The notes: generated by a model from the sequence alone, not told the origin. 11,196 nucleotides of DNA from Candidatus Aminicenantota bacterium (GCA_026393775.1 JAPKZM010000220.1:1-11196); one strand, 5' to 3'. Positions 1 to 6,014 are shown, numbered from the stretch's first letter. A program made the numbers and translations.

Positions 1-66
1 CTATATGCTTCGGAGGACCTCAGCATAGTGATGCTAATTTTAAGGAACTTTAATTGAAATAGCAAT
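1..66 (-). promoter_or_regulatory. Promoter/hairpin cassette, copy 1, cut by the left edge
   Basis: Read on the minus strand, this holds a candidate promoter TTGCTA, a 17-bp spacer and TAAAAT (-10 at 38-43, -35 at 61-66). It then runs directly into TAGCATCACT and half of a hairpin that leaves the window at base 1. Spacer and -10 closely match the copies at 3858-3886 and 5282-5310. Bases 5-36 match the hairpin at 1798-1829 with one difference, but relative to the promoter the hairpin is in the opposite orientation. The gene it would drive lies to the left and is not visible. Confidence 0.6.
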
Positions 67-106
67 AGGTAGCAAGCAAAATAGGCTTCCAGAATTTGCT
101 GCCAGG

Positions 107-320
107 GAGAATTGGGGACGGTGCCCCCTGTTACGCATCTGCCGAAGAACTGTGTTAGAATATGACACGGCCGGCCTTCTTTTTGGTGGGTGGTTTTGCG
201 AAAGAAACAATTTTTCCTGATTGGTGCGCCGGCTCCTGATTTACAATTTTATTAGAACAGTAGTGACTCTTACTCTTTTTTTATTTATTCTAAATATAAT
301 TTTACAAGCACCATCCCCGG
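107..320. repeat. REP/MITE-like element with inverted GGGGACGGTGC ends
   Basis: The left end has ATTGGGGACGGTGCCCCCTG (111-130). The right end has, on the other strand, the related form ACAAGCACCATCCCCGG (about 302-318). The 170 bases between are AT-rich in the right half and hold no convincing gene: the one open frame starts at TTG 221, has no SD and reads through the repeat. The same paired ends recur at 1496-1653. This looks like a non-autonomous RAYT/REP-type element. Nothing else was seen in bases 67-378. Confidence 0.55.
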
Positions 321-410
321 AGTTCCTTCTAAAAACCTTTGCCTTCCACTGCCGTATACCAGATGACAAACCGCCGGGCGAGCCGGGAAACCGCTCGGAA
401 AGGAGGCAAC

Positions 411-947
411 ATGGATCGCAAAGATTTTCTGAAGGGTGCGTGCGGGCTCGGCATTTGCGGCTGCGCGCTGAATTTTCTCGGTAAGCCCGAAAAGTTGCGC
501 GCCAAAGACGCCGCTCCCCTTGACCAGAGGCTCGCTTTCGCCCGCTACCAGGTGGCCAATATGGTCGGCTTCATGGCCGCCGACGCCGCGGCGGCCGCCT
601 GCGCCGGGATCATCGAAAAGACCGGCCGGGAGTGCGCCAAGCTGGGCCAGCTCCAGGTCAAGTTCAAAGGGGACCCTGAAGGGTATTTTGCCGCCATCAA
701 GAAAGCCTGGGGCACCGACTCAACCTGGGACAAGGAGAAGGGCATCATCACTATCATGGTGCCCGAAGGCGAGTGCGGCTGCCCCATGGTGGACGACAAG
801 CGCACGCCGGTCTTCTGGTGCAACTGTTCCGTCGGCTACCAGAAGGAAAGCTTCGAGACCATCTTCGGAAAATCGGTGCAGGTAGCGCTCAAGGAATCGA
901 AACTCGGCGGCGCCAAGCGCTGCATCTTCGAGGTCAAGCTGTCGTAG
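411..947 (+). CDS. Cysteine-rich protein with Tat-like N-terminus, possibly DUF6144-like
   Basis: 178 residues. ATG 411 is chosen because AAAGGAGG lies just upstream; the frame is open from 339 but lacks an SD there. The N-terminus RKDFLKGACGLGICGCA resembles a Tat-type signal (R-x-F-L-K) with RK instead of RR and is followed by a short hydrophobic stretch with Cys 11, 16 and 18. The C-terminal half has a compact Cys pattern: C122-x-C124-P, W136-C137-N-C139-S-x-G-Y, FETIFGK (148-154) and C171. From memory this resembles DUF6144 or the related L-2-amino-thiazoline-4-carboxylate hydrolase-like fold; I cannot verify that. A metal or thiol role for the cysteines is inference. A hairpin with a GAAA loop (379-397) precedes the SD. 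The gene converges on the DUF3788-like gene, leaving 66 bp between them, with a weak REP fragment at 958-970. Confidence 0.75.
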   Translation: MDRKDFLKGACGLGICGCALNFLGKPEKLRAKDAAPLDQRLAFARYQVANMVGFMAADAAAAACAGIIEKTGRECAKLGQLQVKFKGDPEGYFAAIKKAWGTDSTWDKEKGIITIMVPEGECGCPMVDDKRTPVFWCNCSVGYQKESFETIFGKSVQVALKESKLGGAKRCIFEVKLS

Positions 948-1013
948 CCGCCCAGTCAAGCACAGTCCCTCAAAGTTAAAGCATCCAATGGCCGAATTAT
1001 CAAACAAGCGAAA

Positions 1014-1436
1014 TTATTTAAATTTCAACTTTATCTCGATCAGTTCCTTTATCGGCTTCAGGTCGGTTTTTTTTCTCACTTCGGTGGTAACCGGCCGGAG
1101 CGAGCATTTGCCCTTGGGGTGGAGGAAAGAATACTTCAGCTCGGGGTCCAGCGTGCTGGCGCTGATAGCGGCTTCGGCCTTGGCGGTGAAGTAGAACGAA
1201 ATTTTGAAGAACTTGTCCCAGGCCGACATCCAGAAAATGGTATCGGCTTTCTGCGTCACCTTGCAAAGCCAGGTCTTGCCGTCGTTGTAGTAGCGCCAAT
1301 CGACCGACATTTGCGGGTAATCGTTTTTCAGCAGCGACATGAAGGCGTCCCAGGCGGGCTTGGAGCGGCCAAGCGGCCGCGAGAGTACGGAATCGGAAGG
1401 AAAAACATCGGGGTCGTTTAGGAAAGGTTGAAACAT
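1014..1436 (-). CDS. DUF3788-like protein
   Basis: 140 residues, full length for the family. Features typical of DUF3788 (PF12663), whose function is unknown, are visible: the start PFLNDPDVFPSD, then LG-R-S-K-P-A-W (22-29), SVDWRYYNDGKTWLCKV (44-60) and a following strand AWDKFFKISFYF (72-83). The C-terminus (118-140) is rich in Lys/Glu. No signal peptide or membrane segment, so it is probably cytoplasmic. ATG 1436 follows a candidate promoter at 1457-1485; SD complementarity is weak. The frame can be read further upstream to 1602 only in another frame and through a repeat, which I reject. It is a single gene facing the gene at 411-947. Confidence 0.8.
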   Translation of the reverse strand: MFQPFLNDPDVFPSDSVLSRPLGRSKPAWDAFMSLLKNDYPQMSVDWRYYNDGKTWLCKVTQKADTIFWMSAWDKFFKISFYFTAKAEAAISASTLDPELKYSFLHPKGKCSLRPVTTEVRKKTDLKPIKELIEIKLKFK

Positions 1437-1456
1437 GGAGGGGCACCTTGATGATT

Positions 1457-1485
1457 ATTATACAGCAAAAGGGCCGGAAAGGCAA
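1457..1485 (-). promoter_or_regulatory. Sigma70-type promoter for the DUF3788-like gene
   Basis: On the minus strand: TTGCCT (1480-1485), a 17-bp spacer, then a consensus TATAAT (1457-1462). The predicted transcription start is about 14 bases before ATG 1436. It lies directly beside the left end of the repeat element at 1489. Confidence 0.6.
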
Positions 1486-1488
1486 ATG

Positions 1489-1660
1489 GAGAATTGGGGA
1501 CGGTGCTTGTGATTTTGTACGAGTCATATCGATACGGCGTGTCAAGGCATTCATCTTAACCCCGGCAAACTCATGCAACTTGGCTATCTCGCGGTATTTC
1601 AACCGCCGCGGTTCTAGTAATAATACTAATTACAAAATTACAAGCCCCGTCCCGGCTCCC
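1489..1660. repeat. MITE-like element with 23-24 bp inverted ends
   Basis: The left end, plus strand 1496-1519, begins GGGGACGGTGCTTGT and continues GATTTTGTA. The right end, minus strand 1653-1631, begins GGGACGGGGCTTGT and continues AATTTTGTA. The arms match at 21 of 23 positions. The interior is about 110 bp and has no gene. Its right half (about 1585-1653) is recognisably related to 5160-5231, so both belong to one family. It is probably a non-autonomous relative of the RAYT elements. Confidence 0.7.
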
Positions 1661-1716
1661 CCATCTTACTCGGATGGTTTCATAACTTGATTTCTGGAGA
1701 CCTGACCCCGGAGCCC

Positions 1717-1774
1717 CCCAATATGTTATGGACTCTTACAGACTATTGACATTTCAAATAATTATTCTCAAAAT
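1717..1774 (+). promoter_or_regulatory. Promoter of cassette copy 2, driving the CBS gene
   Basis: Perfect -35 TTGACA (1746-1751), 17-bp spacer, CAAAAT (1769-1774, 4 of 6). The upstream block 1717-1746 (starting CCCAATATGTTATGGACTC) is nearly identical to 5252-5282 in front of the other plus-strand cassette. The predicted start, around 1781, is at the foot of the hairpin 1784-1831, so nearly the whole leader would be hairpin. A degenerate GGTCAGGTCT repeat (minus strand, about 1697-1710) lies just before. Confidence 0.65.
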
Positions 1775-1783
1775 GGAAGCATG

Positions 1784-1831
1784 GATAGCATCACTGGATG
1801 CTTCGGAAGACCTCAGCATAGTGATGCTATC
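1784..1831 (+). promoter_or_regulatory. Leader hairpin of cassette copy 2, abutting the SD
   Basis: A perfect 12-bp stem, GATAGCATCACT (1784-1795) with AGTGATGCTATC (1820-1831), is extended after a 2-base bulge (GG) by ATGC/GCAT, leaving a 14-base loop. The SD AGGAG of the CBS gene begins at 1832, the base after the stem. Control of translation by this stem is inference. Confidence 0.7.
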
Positions 1832-1842
1832 AGGAGACCACC

Positions 1843-2274
1843 ATGACCCAGATTTCTGACATCTTCGTCCGCGATGTTCTCACTATCAACCGCAAGGCCA
1901 CTGTTTTCGAGTGCATCAAGAAGATGGTGGAAAGGAACGTCGGTGCGATCGTGGTCATCGACGGCCCATCGATATGCGGAATCTTCACCGAAAGGGATTA
2001 CCTGCGGCGCATCGCCCTGGAAGATCGGACCTCCAAGACGACACGGGTCGAGGAGGTCATGACTTCGCGCTTAGTGTGCGCCGATCCAAGTCAGTCGGCC
2101 GAGGATTGCATGACCATCATGACCCAGCAGCGCATCCGTCACCTCCCGGTCATGAAGGGCCAGCAGCTGGTCGGCATACTCTCCATCGGAGACTTGGTCA
2201 AGCGGCTCTCCTCGGATCGCGAGGCTCAGGTGCGATACTTGAGCGATTTTGTTTCGGGGAAGTATCCCGTCTGA
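1843..2274 (+). CDS. Stand-alone two-CBS-domain protein
   Basis: 143 residues with two CBS domains and little else. CBS1 is about 8-60 (GAIVVID 34-40, GIFTERD 46-52) and CBS2 about 72-125 (RIRHLPVM 97-104, GILSIGDLV 111-119). A short tail ends DFVSGKYP, common in this family. Paired CBS domains usually bind adenosine nucleotides (AMP, ATP, SAM) and regulate a partner; no partner is linked here. No signal peptide, so cytoplasmic. ATG 1843 is set by AGGAG at 1832-1836. The leader is almost entirely the promoter/hairpin cassette, so expression is probably governed by that repeat. The gene converges on the propeller lipoprotein, with a REP copy between the stops. Confidence 0.93.
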   Translation: MTQISDIFVRDVLTINRKATVFECIKKMVERNVGAIVVIDGPSICGIFTERDYLRRIALEDRTSKTTRVEEVMTSRLVCADPSQSAEDCMTIMTQQRIRHLPVMKGQQLVGILSIGDLVKRLSSDREAQVRYLSDFVSGKYPV

Positions 2275-2283
2275 CTGTTAGGG

Positions 2284-2304
2284 GAGTTTGGGGACGGTGC
2301 CCTT
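2284..2304 (+). repeat. REP-like repeat between convergent genes
   Basis: GTTTGGGGACGGTGCCCTT, a copy of the GGGGACGGTGC core, lies in the 65 bp between the CBS stop and the propeller-gene stop. A role in 3'-end formation is possible but no T-run follows. Confidence 0.6.
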
Positions 2305-2339
2305 CAGACAGCCTGCTAGCGCGTTGGCAGCGCACCTGG

Positions 2340-3740
2340 CTATCGCAACGCGCGCCCGGTGTTCTGATTGTTGCCAGCTTGCTTGGGCCAACGGCTTGCG
2401 GCCAGTCCGGTCGAGTCCGTCCTCATCGCCACCAGACCCACTTCGGGGTTATACGACCCGTAGTACAGAATGCCTGCGTCGTCGATCGCAAACCCGCCGT
2501 GCATCACGTTGCCCCACGGGGGACCGCCTATCGTGTGCAACCGTTTCCAGACCAAGTCCCCATCCTCGTGGATCGCCCACATGGCGCCCACCTCGTCGGC
2601 AAAATAGACCACCCGATTGGAGTCGATGCTGGCACCGGTGTAGATGTCGGGCGGATTGGTCTGCGCCGGTGGATCGTCCGCCACGTCCGGCGCGGTGTCG
2701 TACCTCCATTTGAGTGTTCCGTCGGCACGGACAGCGAAAAACACGCCTGGTCTGTTCACCGGGTGCTGGGAAGTGCCGACATAGATGCCGCCGTCGGTGC
2801 CGATGACGGGCGCGGCCATGATCCAATGCTCGGTCAGGAGCTCCCACTTCGTCGTGCCGTTTGGGTTGATGGCCACGAGCTTCGGCGGCGTTCCGCTCGG
2901 GATGTAGGATCCGTACCCGGCGTAGACGGTCCCGTCCGCGCCGATCGCCGGCGGCACACAGCCCGAACCCGGGTGATGCCAGCGCAGCTGCCCCGAAGGG
3001 GAGAATGCGTAGATGCCGCCGACGACGTTCGCATCAGGGCCCTCGAGGGTGTTCACGTAGACCGTGCCGTCGTCTCCCACCGACGGCGAGCTCCGGAGCG
3101 AGCTGAGGTGGTAGCGTGTACCGTCGCCGAGGACGTTGTCCAGATCCGGGAAGTGATAGCTCCACTTGATGTCGCCGCCGTTCTGCAAGGCAAAGAGATC
3201 GTGAGCCCCACTGACGTAGATCGTGCCGTCCTTGGCGATGGCCGGCGAGTCCGGCACCGGTCCGACTCCGAACGAACCCAGGTTGGGGCATTCCCACTTC
3301 TTCTGTCCCTGAGGGTCGATGGCGTGCAGGCTGCTGGCGAGACCGTTCGCGTCTGTATCCGTCCCAATTCCGACCATGATGTAGATGGTACCGTCAGGCC
3401 CGATGACAGGAGATGACTTGATTGACTTGCTGGTCGTGTACTTCCATTTCGTCCGGCCGTTGCGATCCACGGCGTAGAGACCATGGGTCGTGAGCGTGTC
3501 TCGCACGCCCGCCTCCGACGTCCCGATGTAGATGGTCCCGTCGGGGCCGATGGCCGGACCGCCAAAGTAGACCCCCTCCATGGGCACGTTCCACAAGGGG
3601 TCGTCGTCGCCGGTTGGGGGTCCATTACTCTGGGACTTGTTGCAGCTGGCTAGTAGCATGGAGAGAAGAAGGGCGATGACCGCACGAAACGCATGCCTGC
3701 TCCGAAAGGGATAGCTCACACCGATAGGAAAATCTAGCAT
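2340..3740 (-). CDS. PQQ-like beta-propeller lipoprotein
   Basis: 466 residues from ATG 3740. The N-terminus is a lipoprotein signal: basic segment, hydrophobic run AVIALLLSMLLAS, then Cys 33. The rest is about eight repeats of a propeller blade. Six clear cores read DGTIYIGT, DGTIYIMV, DGTIYVSG, DGTVYVNT, DGTVYAGY and DGGIYVGT, followed by two weaker ones (VVYFADE, LYYGSYN). Each alternates with an A-I-D-x-x-G-x-x-K-W type turn. It ends W-P-K-Q-A-G-N-N-Q-N-T-G-R, the usual closure. No heme site or PQQ-dehydrogenase ligand set is evident, so a structural or binding role on the membrane surface is more likely than catalysis. Start is uncertain: the frame runs up to ATG 3851 through three copies of an 11-residue repeat (ASLDASQSLGI) encoded by the hairpin array; GTG 3719 is also possible. 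None has a good SD. Confidence 0.85.
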   Translation of the reverse strand: MLDFPIGVSYPFRSRHAFRAVIALLLSMLLASCNKSQSNGPPTGDDDPLWNVPMEGVYFGGPAIGPDGTIYIGTSEAGVRDTLTTHGLYAVDRNGRTKWKYTTSKSIKSSPVIGPDGTIYIMVGIGTDTDANGLASSLHAIDPQGQKKWECPNLGSFGVGPVPDSPAIAKDGTIYVSGAHDLFALQNGGDIKWSYHFPDLDNVLGDGTRYHLSSLRSSPSVGDDGTVYVNTLEGPDANVVGGIYAFSPSGQLRWHHPGSGCVPPAIGADGTVYAGYGSYIPSGTPPKLVAINPNGTTKWELLTEHWIMAAPVIGTDGGIYVGTSQHPVNRPGVFFAVRADGTLKWRYDTAPDVADDPPAQTNPPDIYTGASIDSNRVVYFADEVGAMWAIHEDGDLVWKRLHTIGGPPWGNVMHGGFAIDDAGILYYGSYNPEVGLVAMRTDSTGLAASRWPKQAGNNQNTGRALR

Positions 3741-3847
3741 CACTATGCCGAGGCTTTGCGAGGCATCTAGTGATGCTATGCCGAGGCTTTGCGAGGCATC
3801 TAGTGATGCTATGCCGAGGCTTTGCGAGGCATGAAGTGATGCTATCT
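3738..3847 (-). repeat. Three tandem 33-bp hairpin units (cassette copy 3)
   Basis: On the minus strand the array opens with GATAGCATCACT, contains three ATGCC...GGCAT inner hairpins (12-base loop TCGCAAAGCCTC) separated by AGCATCACTAG, and closes with AGTGATGCTA, which pairs with the opening arm. The period is 33 bp, a multiple of three, so copies add 11 codons in frame. The bases after the closing arm (AGATTTTCCTAT) are the same as after the array at 5323-5421. The array forms the leader of the propeller lipoprotein gene and overlaps its chosen start. Confidence 0.85.
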
Positions 3848-3857
3848 CCATAATCTA

Positions 3858-3886
3858 ATTTTAAAGAACTTTTATTGAGATTTCAA
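3858..3886 (-). promoter_or_regulatory. Promoter of cassette copy 3, driving the propeller lipoprotein
   Basis: On the minus strand: TTGAAA (3881-3886), a 17-bp spacer, TAAAAT (3858-3863). Spacer and -10 match copy 4 with few differences. The predicted start is near 3850, immediately before the hairpin array. Confidence 0.7.
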
Positions 3887-3964
3887 TCGCCTGTCTATCC
3901 CCAGCTTCTCGACCCCGTTACCTTCTGAGATCAATACCAGCCTAAATGCAAATTTGCAAGCGAA

Positions 3965-4075
3965 GTCCCCGAAGGGGCAGCACAAATCATCCGCCGACCT
4001 TGGCGGATTGTATTTGTTTGTCCCCGAAGGGGGCACCGTCCCCAGCCCCCCAAGCACTGTCCCCATTGTCCCAAA
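3965..4075. repeat. Cluster of REP-like repeats and short hairpins
   Basis: Two direct copies of GTCCCCGAAGGGG(G)C (3965-3978, 4020-4034) flank a hairpin CCGCC...GGCGG (3991-4006). They are followed by GGCACCGTCCCC (about 4032-4043) and AAGCACTGTCCCC (about 4051-4063), minus-strand forms of the GGGGACGGTGC core. The cluster lies between the end of the 4088-4951 gene and the cassette in front of the propeller gene. The 3852-4087 interval has no gene. Confidence 0.65.
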
Positions 4076-4087
4076 TGCCCCTAATTA

Positions 4088-4951
4088 TCAAAGAGGTATG
4101 GTCCAATGTAAGGGTTGAATATTGTCGAAGGCAAAGTGATGGTATTGCGTGCTCATGACCTCGGACCACGATTGCAACATGGTCATGCCGCCGCGGGGAA
4201 AGTAACCAGCCAGCTTGCTTATCTTGTAGCGAAAGACAAAAAAATCATAGCCCGGGCCGCCGGAGCGCCTTTCGCCGCCGATCTTGCGCTGCCCGCTGTC
4301 AGCGTCCTCGCCGCTGAATTCGCACCAGGCATAGGGGCTCTCGCTGCGGAAACCGTAGTCGAAGCTGACGTGGAATATGATGTCGCTGCCGTCATACATC
4401 CCCGAGCCCGGATTGTTGTCGCTGTCCACAGCCAGGTTGAAAGCCTGCTTTTTAAGCTTATCCCCGTTGATTTTCTGGGATGAGTTTGGGATCTGGCCGG
4501 CCACGTCAACGCGCAAATAGAAATAGTCGTCGCGGACGCCCAGCGAGATCTTTTTCAGGTCGATGGGCGGGAAGGGGTTCACCTGCGGCGGGCCTCCTTC
4601 GGGCGCCAAGATCTGGTCGCCGGCCGGGTCGTCAATGAACATGGTGAAGATGGCCGGGTCATCGGCGTACTGGGGCCATTGCTCGTGTGTGCCCCAGAAG
4701 TACAGGACCACGAGCCCCACGGCCACCACTCCGGCAATTGTCAGCAGCCAGGGGAATTTCCGATGCCGGGAAACCTTTGATCCGGGCTCCTTTTCCATCT
4801 CAACGGAAACGGGAGGCGATTCGATCGCCGCCGCCACACTGGCTTCCTTTTTTGCATCGGCAACTGCGACCACAGGCGCCGGGGCCAACACCACCCAGGA
4901 AAAGGCAATGATCAATACCAAAATGGCCGACTTGTTCTTTTTTATATTCAT
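4088..4951 (-). CDS. Membrane-anchored beta-rich protein, unknown function
   Basis: 287 residues; no family recognised. ATG 4951 is chosen because GAGG sits six bases upstream; a GTG four codons earlier (4963) overlaps that SD. Residues 8-32 look like a signal peptide (hydrophobic, then AVADA). A linker rich in Ala, Glu, Pro and Ser follows, then a second hydrophobic segment FPWLLTIAGVVAVGLVVLYF (66-85). The remaining 200 residues alternate aromatic and polar positions with GVRDDYFYLRVDV, AVDSDNNPGSGMYDGSD and VSFDYGF, suggesting a beta-sandwich of the DOMON or carbohydrate-binding kind with an Asp/Asn-rich loop that could bind calcium. That fold is inference. The domain would be extracytoplasmic. 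It is transcribed away from the lipocalin-like gene. Confidence 0.75.
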   Translation of the reverse strand: MNIKKNKSAILVLIIAFSWVVLAPAPVVAVADAKKEASVAAAIESPPVSVEMEKEPGSKVSRHRKFPWLLTIAGVVAVGLVVLYFWGTHEQWPQYADDPAIFTMFIDDPAGDQILAPEGGPPQVNPFPPIDLKKISLGVRDDYFYLRVDVAGQIPNSSQKINGDKLKKQAFNLAVDSDNNPGSGMYDGSDIIFHVSFDYGFRSESPYAWCEFSGEDADSGQRKIGGERRSGGPGYDFFVFRYKISKLAGYFPRGGMTMLQSWSEVMSTQYHHFAFDNIQPLHWTIPL

Positions 4952-4984
4952 TGTAACCCTCACTGCCGCCGGGCTGCTGGATGT

Positions 4985-5013
4985 ATTATAATCAAAAACA
5001 AGACGAATGGAAA
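4985..5013 (-). promoter_or_regulatory. Promoter for the membrane-anchored beta-rich protein
   Basis: On the minus strand: TTTCCA (5008-5013), a 17-bp spacer, consensus TATAAT (4985-4990), about 34 bases before ATG 4951. Confidence 0.55.
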
Positions 5014-5070
5014 ACAGAGCAGTCTGGCAACATTACAATATTCAAGCCTGCGTGATCTTTTTAATTAACT

Positions 5071-5240
5071 GGGGACGCCCATTAGAAGGTAATTATGCAT
5101 AAATCGTTTGCCTTTATGCTTCAAGGCGCTGCACAAAACCAGAGACAATCTTCGGCAAATAACAATCTCGCAGTATTTCGACCTTCCAGTTCCTTTCAAT
5201 AATGCTAAATACATATTTACAAGCACTGTCCCTAAAGCCC
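5071..5240. repeat. Diverged MITE-like element
   Basis: The left end has GGGGACGCCC (5071-5080). The right end has TTTACAAGCACTGTCCC (about 5216-5232), the minus-strand form of the REP core. The segment 5163-5232 parallels 1588-1653, sharing ATCTCGC, GTATTTC, AATAAT-CTAA and TTACAAGC. It is an older copy of the element at 1489-1660 and, like that one, sits just upstream of a promoter/hairpin cassette. The divergent interval 4952-5474 otherwise holds only promoters and hairpins; the short open frame at 5108-5296 reads through repeats and is rejected. Confidence 0.55.
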
Positions 5241-5251
5241 ATAATGGCCTT

Positions 5252-5310
5252 CCCCAATATGTTATGGACTCTTACCGCCTATTGATATTTCAATAAAAGT
5301 TCCTTAAAAT
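5252..5310 (+). promoter_or_regulatory. Promoter of cassette copy 4, driving the lipocalin-like gene
   Basis: TTGATA (5282-5287), a 17-bp spacer, TAAAAT (5305-5310); both boxes match 5 of 6. The upstream block 5252-5281 is shared with 1717-1745. The predicted start near 5317 is just before the hairpins. The leader to the start at 5475 is about 158 bases, much longer than for copy 2. Confidence 0.7.
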
Positions 5311-5322
5311 CCAAGCATGGGG

Positions 5323-5421
5323 ATAGCATCATCACGAGGATAGTATCACTTGATACCTCGGCAGGGCCTCGGTATAGTGATACTACTGGATACCTCGCAG
5401 AGCCTCGGTATAGTGATGCTA
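5323..5421 (+). repeat. Hairpin array of cassette copy 4, with compensatory stem changes
   Basis: The array opens GATAGCATCA (5323-5332). A second unit then has TAGTATCACT (5341-5350) pairing with AGTGATACTA (5376-5385), and an inner ATACC/GGTAT stem (5353-5357 with 5371-5375). A third unit has ATACC (5390-5394) with GGTAT (5407-5411) and closes with AGTGATGCTA (5412-5421), which can pair with the opening arm. Other copies have ATGCC/GGCAT and TAGCATCACT/AGTGATGCTA, so both sides of each stem changed together. Confidence 0.8.
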
Positions 5422-5474
5422 GATTTTCCTATTGTGTTATAAACTCAACATAATAATCAAGTAAGGAGGTCACT

Positions 5475-6014
5475 CTGAAAAATTACTTATTATTCATCAC
5501 ATTTTTTCTCATTCTTTGCTTTGTTAATGGTAGCGCTCAGACAGAATCACTAAAAGCAAGTACAGAGTATAATGTCTTGGATGCTTGGGCTGGAACATGG
5601 ATCGTTCAAGGAGAAGCGCGAGACAGTATATCCGGCCCCTATTACCGGGTAGATTGGACTCTTAAAGGCAAAAGAATATTAAATGGCTTTGCCCTTGAGA
5701 TCTCACACCAATGGAAATCGAAAAACTTTACTCAAAATGGCTTTGAGATTACAGGGTACGACCCGATTAAAAAATCATGCATGACTCATATCTTTTATGA
5801 TGATGGAAGTTGGCTAAACTCAACGCCTACATTTACAGATAAGAGAACTTGCATAGAAAATGGGGCTACTTATTACCCAAATGGTAGAGTTGATATTTGG
5901 CGATACACATGGAATTTCAGTGAGGACTGGATGTCCTTTGCTGTAATAGGTGAAAATTTGCAAGATAATGTCTGGTGGAAAGCATTTGCAGGGAAAGGGG
6001 TTAAGGGAAATTAG
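5475..6014 (+). CDS. Exported lipocalin-like (DUF1579-like) protein with CTG start
   Basis: 179 residues from CTG 5475. The SD AAGGAGGT (5463-5470) is ideally spaced for that codon. The stop TAA at 5454 closes the frame upstream, and no ATG, GTG or TTG occurs in frame until TTG 5577, which has no SD and would remove the signal peptide. From CTG the product starts (M)KNYLLFITFFLILCFVNGSA-Q, a good signal peptide. The mature part begins DAWAGTWIVQGEARDS and has W-T-L-K-G-K-R-I-L-N-G-F, ITGYDPIKK, DDGSW and W-R-Y-T-W-N-F, a layout like DUF1579 and other calycin/lipocalin-like barrels. Those bind small hydrophobic ligands; no ligand is evident here. The gene is more AT-rich than its neighbours and probably periplasmic. 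Either CTG is a true rare start or the original ATG has mutated. Confidence 0.75.
   Translation: MKNYLLFITFFLILCFVNGSAQTESLKASTEYNVLDAWAGTWIVQGEARDSISGPYYRVDWTLKGKRILNGFALEISHQWKSKNFTQNGFEITGYDPIKKSCMTHIFYDDGSWLNSTPTFTDKRTCIENGATYYPNGRVDIWRYTWNFSEDWMSFAVIGENLQDNVWWKAFAGKGVKGN

Noticed and set aside
221..484. Plus-strand frame of 87 residues with a hydrophobic start
   Set aside because: TTG start without SD; it reads through a REP end and overlaps the Cys-rich protein gene, which has a strong SD, in another frame.
1018..1602. Alternative minus-strand frame of 194 residues over the DUF3788-like gene
   Set aside because: The upstream part is translated MITE and the rest is a shifted shadow of the DUF3788-like frame.
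1911..3416. Plus-strand frame of 501 residues through the CBS and propeller genes
   Set aside because: Low-complexity Arg/His/Gly-rich product spanning two genes that are clearly coding in other frames.
3738..3847. CRISPR array
   Set aside because: Units are directly tandem 33-mers without unique spacers, self-complementary, and shared with other leaders in the window.
5108..5296. Plus-strand frame of 62 residues
   Set aside because: Lies across a diverged repeat element and the promoter cassette; no SD.
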